From Erythrocercus mccallii (lineage: Eukaryota > Chordata > Aves > Passeriformes > Dicruridae): 64,000 nt of DNA. Both the position numbers and the translations under genes were made by a program. The notes under the pieces are model-generated. The model did no database searches. It was not told the origin of the DNA and was given only the letters and a program-made list of their open reading frames with translations. Positions 62,388 through 64,000 of the stretch are shown here, piece by piece (position 1 is the first letter of the stretch; each line of letters starts with the position of its first letter). The stretch lies in NCBI GenBank assembly GCA_013397435.1, contig VZRG01001561.1:56904-120903 (forward strand), read 5' to 3'.

Positions 62388-62500
62388 TGGCAAAACATCT
62401 TTGCGAATGACCAGAGACCCTTCTGTGCAACTTCCACGGCCTGACCAGAGCATTGAAAGAAGTCGCAGCAAGACTTACCCCAAAAGAACACAACAGGCAG
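62388..62500 (+). CDS. EPB41L4A: EPB41L4A exon 12: end of FERM-adjacent region, Arg/Ser-rich linker
   Basis: A 113-nt exon after ATTGTGTTTTGAAG and before GTGGGT. It completes Ser, then encodes GKTSLRMTRDPSVQLPRPDQ and SIERSRSKTYPKRTQQA plus one base of the next codon. SGKTSLRMTRDPS completes the FERM-adjacent motif, and SRSKTYPKR is a basic, potentially phosphorylated stretch typical of EPB41L4A. The acceptor tract is T-rich but broken by purines, so this end is slightly less certain than the others. The reading frame continues into an exon beyond the window. Confidence 0.93.
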
Positions 62501-64000
62501 GTGGGTCCTTCTCTGCTGACCTGGGGGCAGATGTCTTCTTCTTTTGCATAATTTTCTCACCATGAGGTTACTCAAAATGGCTGCAGTGTTTTCCCCTCCC
62601 GTGGGTCTGAGTTTATTCAGTGGTGGAAAAACACATTGCTTAGGATGTGTTGTTGTTTGGTAGCTGAGGACTTGGTTTGTCCCTGCCTCTGCATGCAGGG
62701 TTGTATAACCTAGTGTCAAATAAGTGCTGGCATTCTGATTTAGAAGAGTTGGGTGTGGGTATTACAATTACAGTACTAGTCAATCACATTTTATCACAGA
62801 TGCCTGTCATTATCCTACTAGTAGCCATGGTGGGTAGAACTGTTGGTCTGGCCCAGTCAAAGTCTTTTCCCAGAAAAATGTAAGATTGGGTTTGAAAGTT
62901 AAGATTTTTGAGAAAATGGATTTTGGGGTGATTTTAACTATTTCCTAATTTATATACCTTGAGCCTTATACTTTAAAGTTTACTTAAAATCCAATGTTTG
63001 GTAAAAGGACTGGTGTGACTGCTTCCGCATTTCAGTCATGGGGCATGAGGTGAACAGATTCTTGAGGCCACAGGCTTAGAAACTAATAAGAAAAATGGCC
63101 ATTACCATGGAGTAGGCTGTGCTGGTGTAGGCATATGGAAGTCCATTCATTTTTGTAGGCTCATAGTAGCCCAGGGTGCAAAGCATGAGCTCTTATTGCA
63201 TGTTTTCTATTTGGTCACACTGCTGCTCTCATGATTTGGTTTAAACACTAACACTGCTTCCAGATAACCTCAGTTAAGTGGCTTTGCCTGATAAGAAACA
63301 GGCATGCCAAGCTAAATACCTTGCCAGGCTGATAAGGTTTTGGACAATCAAATTTTTAAAAATGTAATAGTTGGCTTGAAACTAATGGACAAATCAGCAT
63401 CAAGATGGCTGTAAAAGGGAATTGTGTGCATTCACCTCATTGGAAAAGTTCAGTGCAGTGCATTTAATCCTGAGAGTACCTTATCCAGCCAAATGTAAAC
63501 AACTATCCAGGAATGAGATGTTCAAGATTTCTGCCTGTCTAAGGTATTTTTGAGAGGCTTACTGCCTCAGCAAGCAAGAAACCGTGATATACCTAAGTTT
63601 TTGCAATGGGGTTAGTGTTTGGACAGTGTTTTTGGAGTTTGCTCTTTTATTTTAGGTAATTATATCATGCAGAAGTATAAGTTGATAGAACAGTACTGTA
63701 GTCAGTAAAAGATACACCAAGTGGAACATACTTGGAGACAATCATTACAGTTTCTTTACCTGTGGACAGAAAGCTCCTGATTAGCCCACCATGGCCTGAC
63801 ACCCAGAGGTGACTGGGTGCCTGCAGAATGGTAAGGATATTACCAAATATTGCAAATGAGCACTCCTGGAGGTATCTATTACTTTTACTTCATCTGACCC
63901 TTGGCTGTTTTTCTGGCCGTTGTTTCACTATGACATGTTTTGGAGCACAAGTTTTTATAACTCCATGTTGTGGGGTGACTTTATGATGCCTGTATCCCCA
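62501..64000 (+). other. EPB41L4A: EPB41L4A intron 12, left part
   Basis: Starts with a GTGGGT donor in phase 1. No further exon for the Arg/Ser-rich C-terminal tail is visible before the window ends, and I see no recognisable repeat in it. Confidence 0.8.

Noticed and set aside
1..64000. CRISPR arrays, bacterial operons, tRNA or rRNA genes
   Set aside because: The window is a spliced vertebrate locus. No spaced direct-repeat array or structured RNA gene was recognised by eye.

Overview
The window is vertebrate nuclear DNA, most likely from a bird. It is AT-rich, has no operons or dense coding, and carries spliced exons with canonical GT..AG boundaries. Several repeats are CR1 LINE tails, recognised by the terminal ATTCTATGATTCT-type repeat and the 'GGTTGGAAGGGACC' block. 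Many long-terminal-repeat (LTR)-like remnants are present. One resembles passerine ERVL LTRs, but that comparison is from memory, so the species is not fixed.

The only protein-coding gene I can support is EPB41L4A (band 4.1-like protein 4A, also NBL4), on the + strand. Eleven consecutive coding exons lie between 27273 and 62500. They join in frame into 326 complete codons plus one base (979 nt). Together they encode most of the FERM domain: the end of the ubiquitin-like F1 lobe, all of the helical F2 lobe, all of the PTB/PH-like F3 lobe, and the start of the FERM-adjacent (FA) region. Every junction obeys GT..AG and every split codon restores a sensible residue. The first coding exon (N-terminus and start of F1) and the exons for the C-terminal tail were not found. 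They should lie to the left and right of the window respectively. I number the exons 2 to 12 on the family-based assumption of one upstream coding exon.

Layout. 1-27272: non-coding, probably intron 1, with several LTR remnants (567-942, 6594-6955, 15229-16512), an ERVL-type LTR nested inside an older CR1 copy (7741-8795), a CR1 3' end (11047-11253), an unexplained GC-richer block (16776-17830) and small tandem duplications. 27273-41754: exons 2-6 with long introns, a CR1 copy (30686-31256), a TTTAA-type array and a composite triplet microsatellite that brackets a CR1 scrap. 46305-49001: exons 7-9. 49002-58954: a 10 kb intron that splits the F3 lobe and carries two LTR-like remnants. 58955-62500: exons 10-12. 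62501-64000: start of the next intron.

I found no undescribed biological system. The notable observations are repeat architectures and a few details of the gene (FA-motif residues, a weak-looking last acceptor, possible intron read-through ends). I could not run alignments, so repeat boundaries and family names are approximate.
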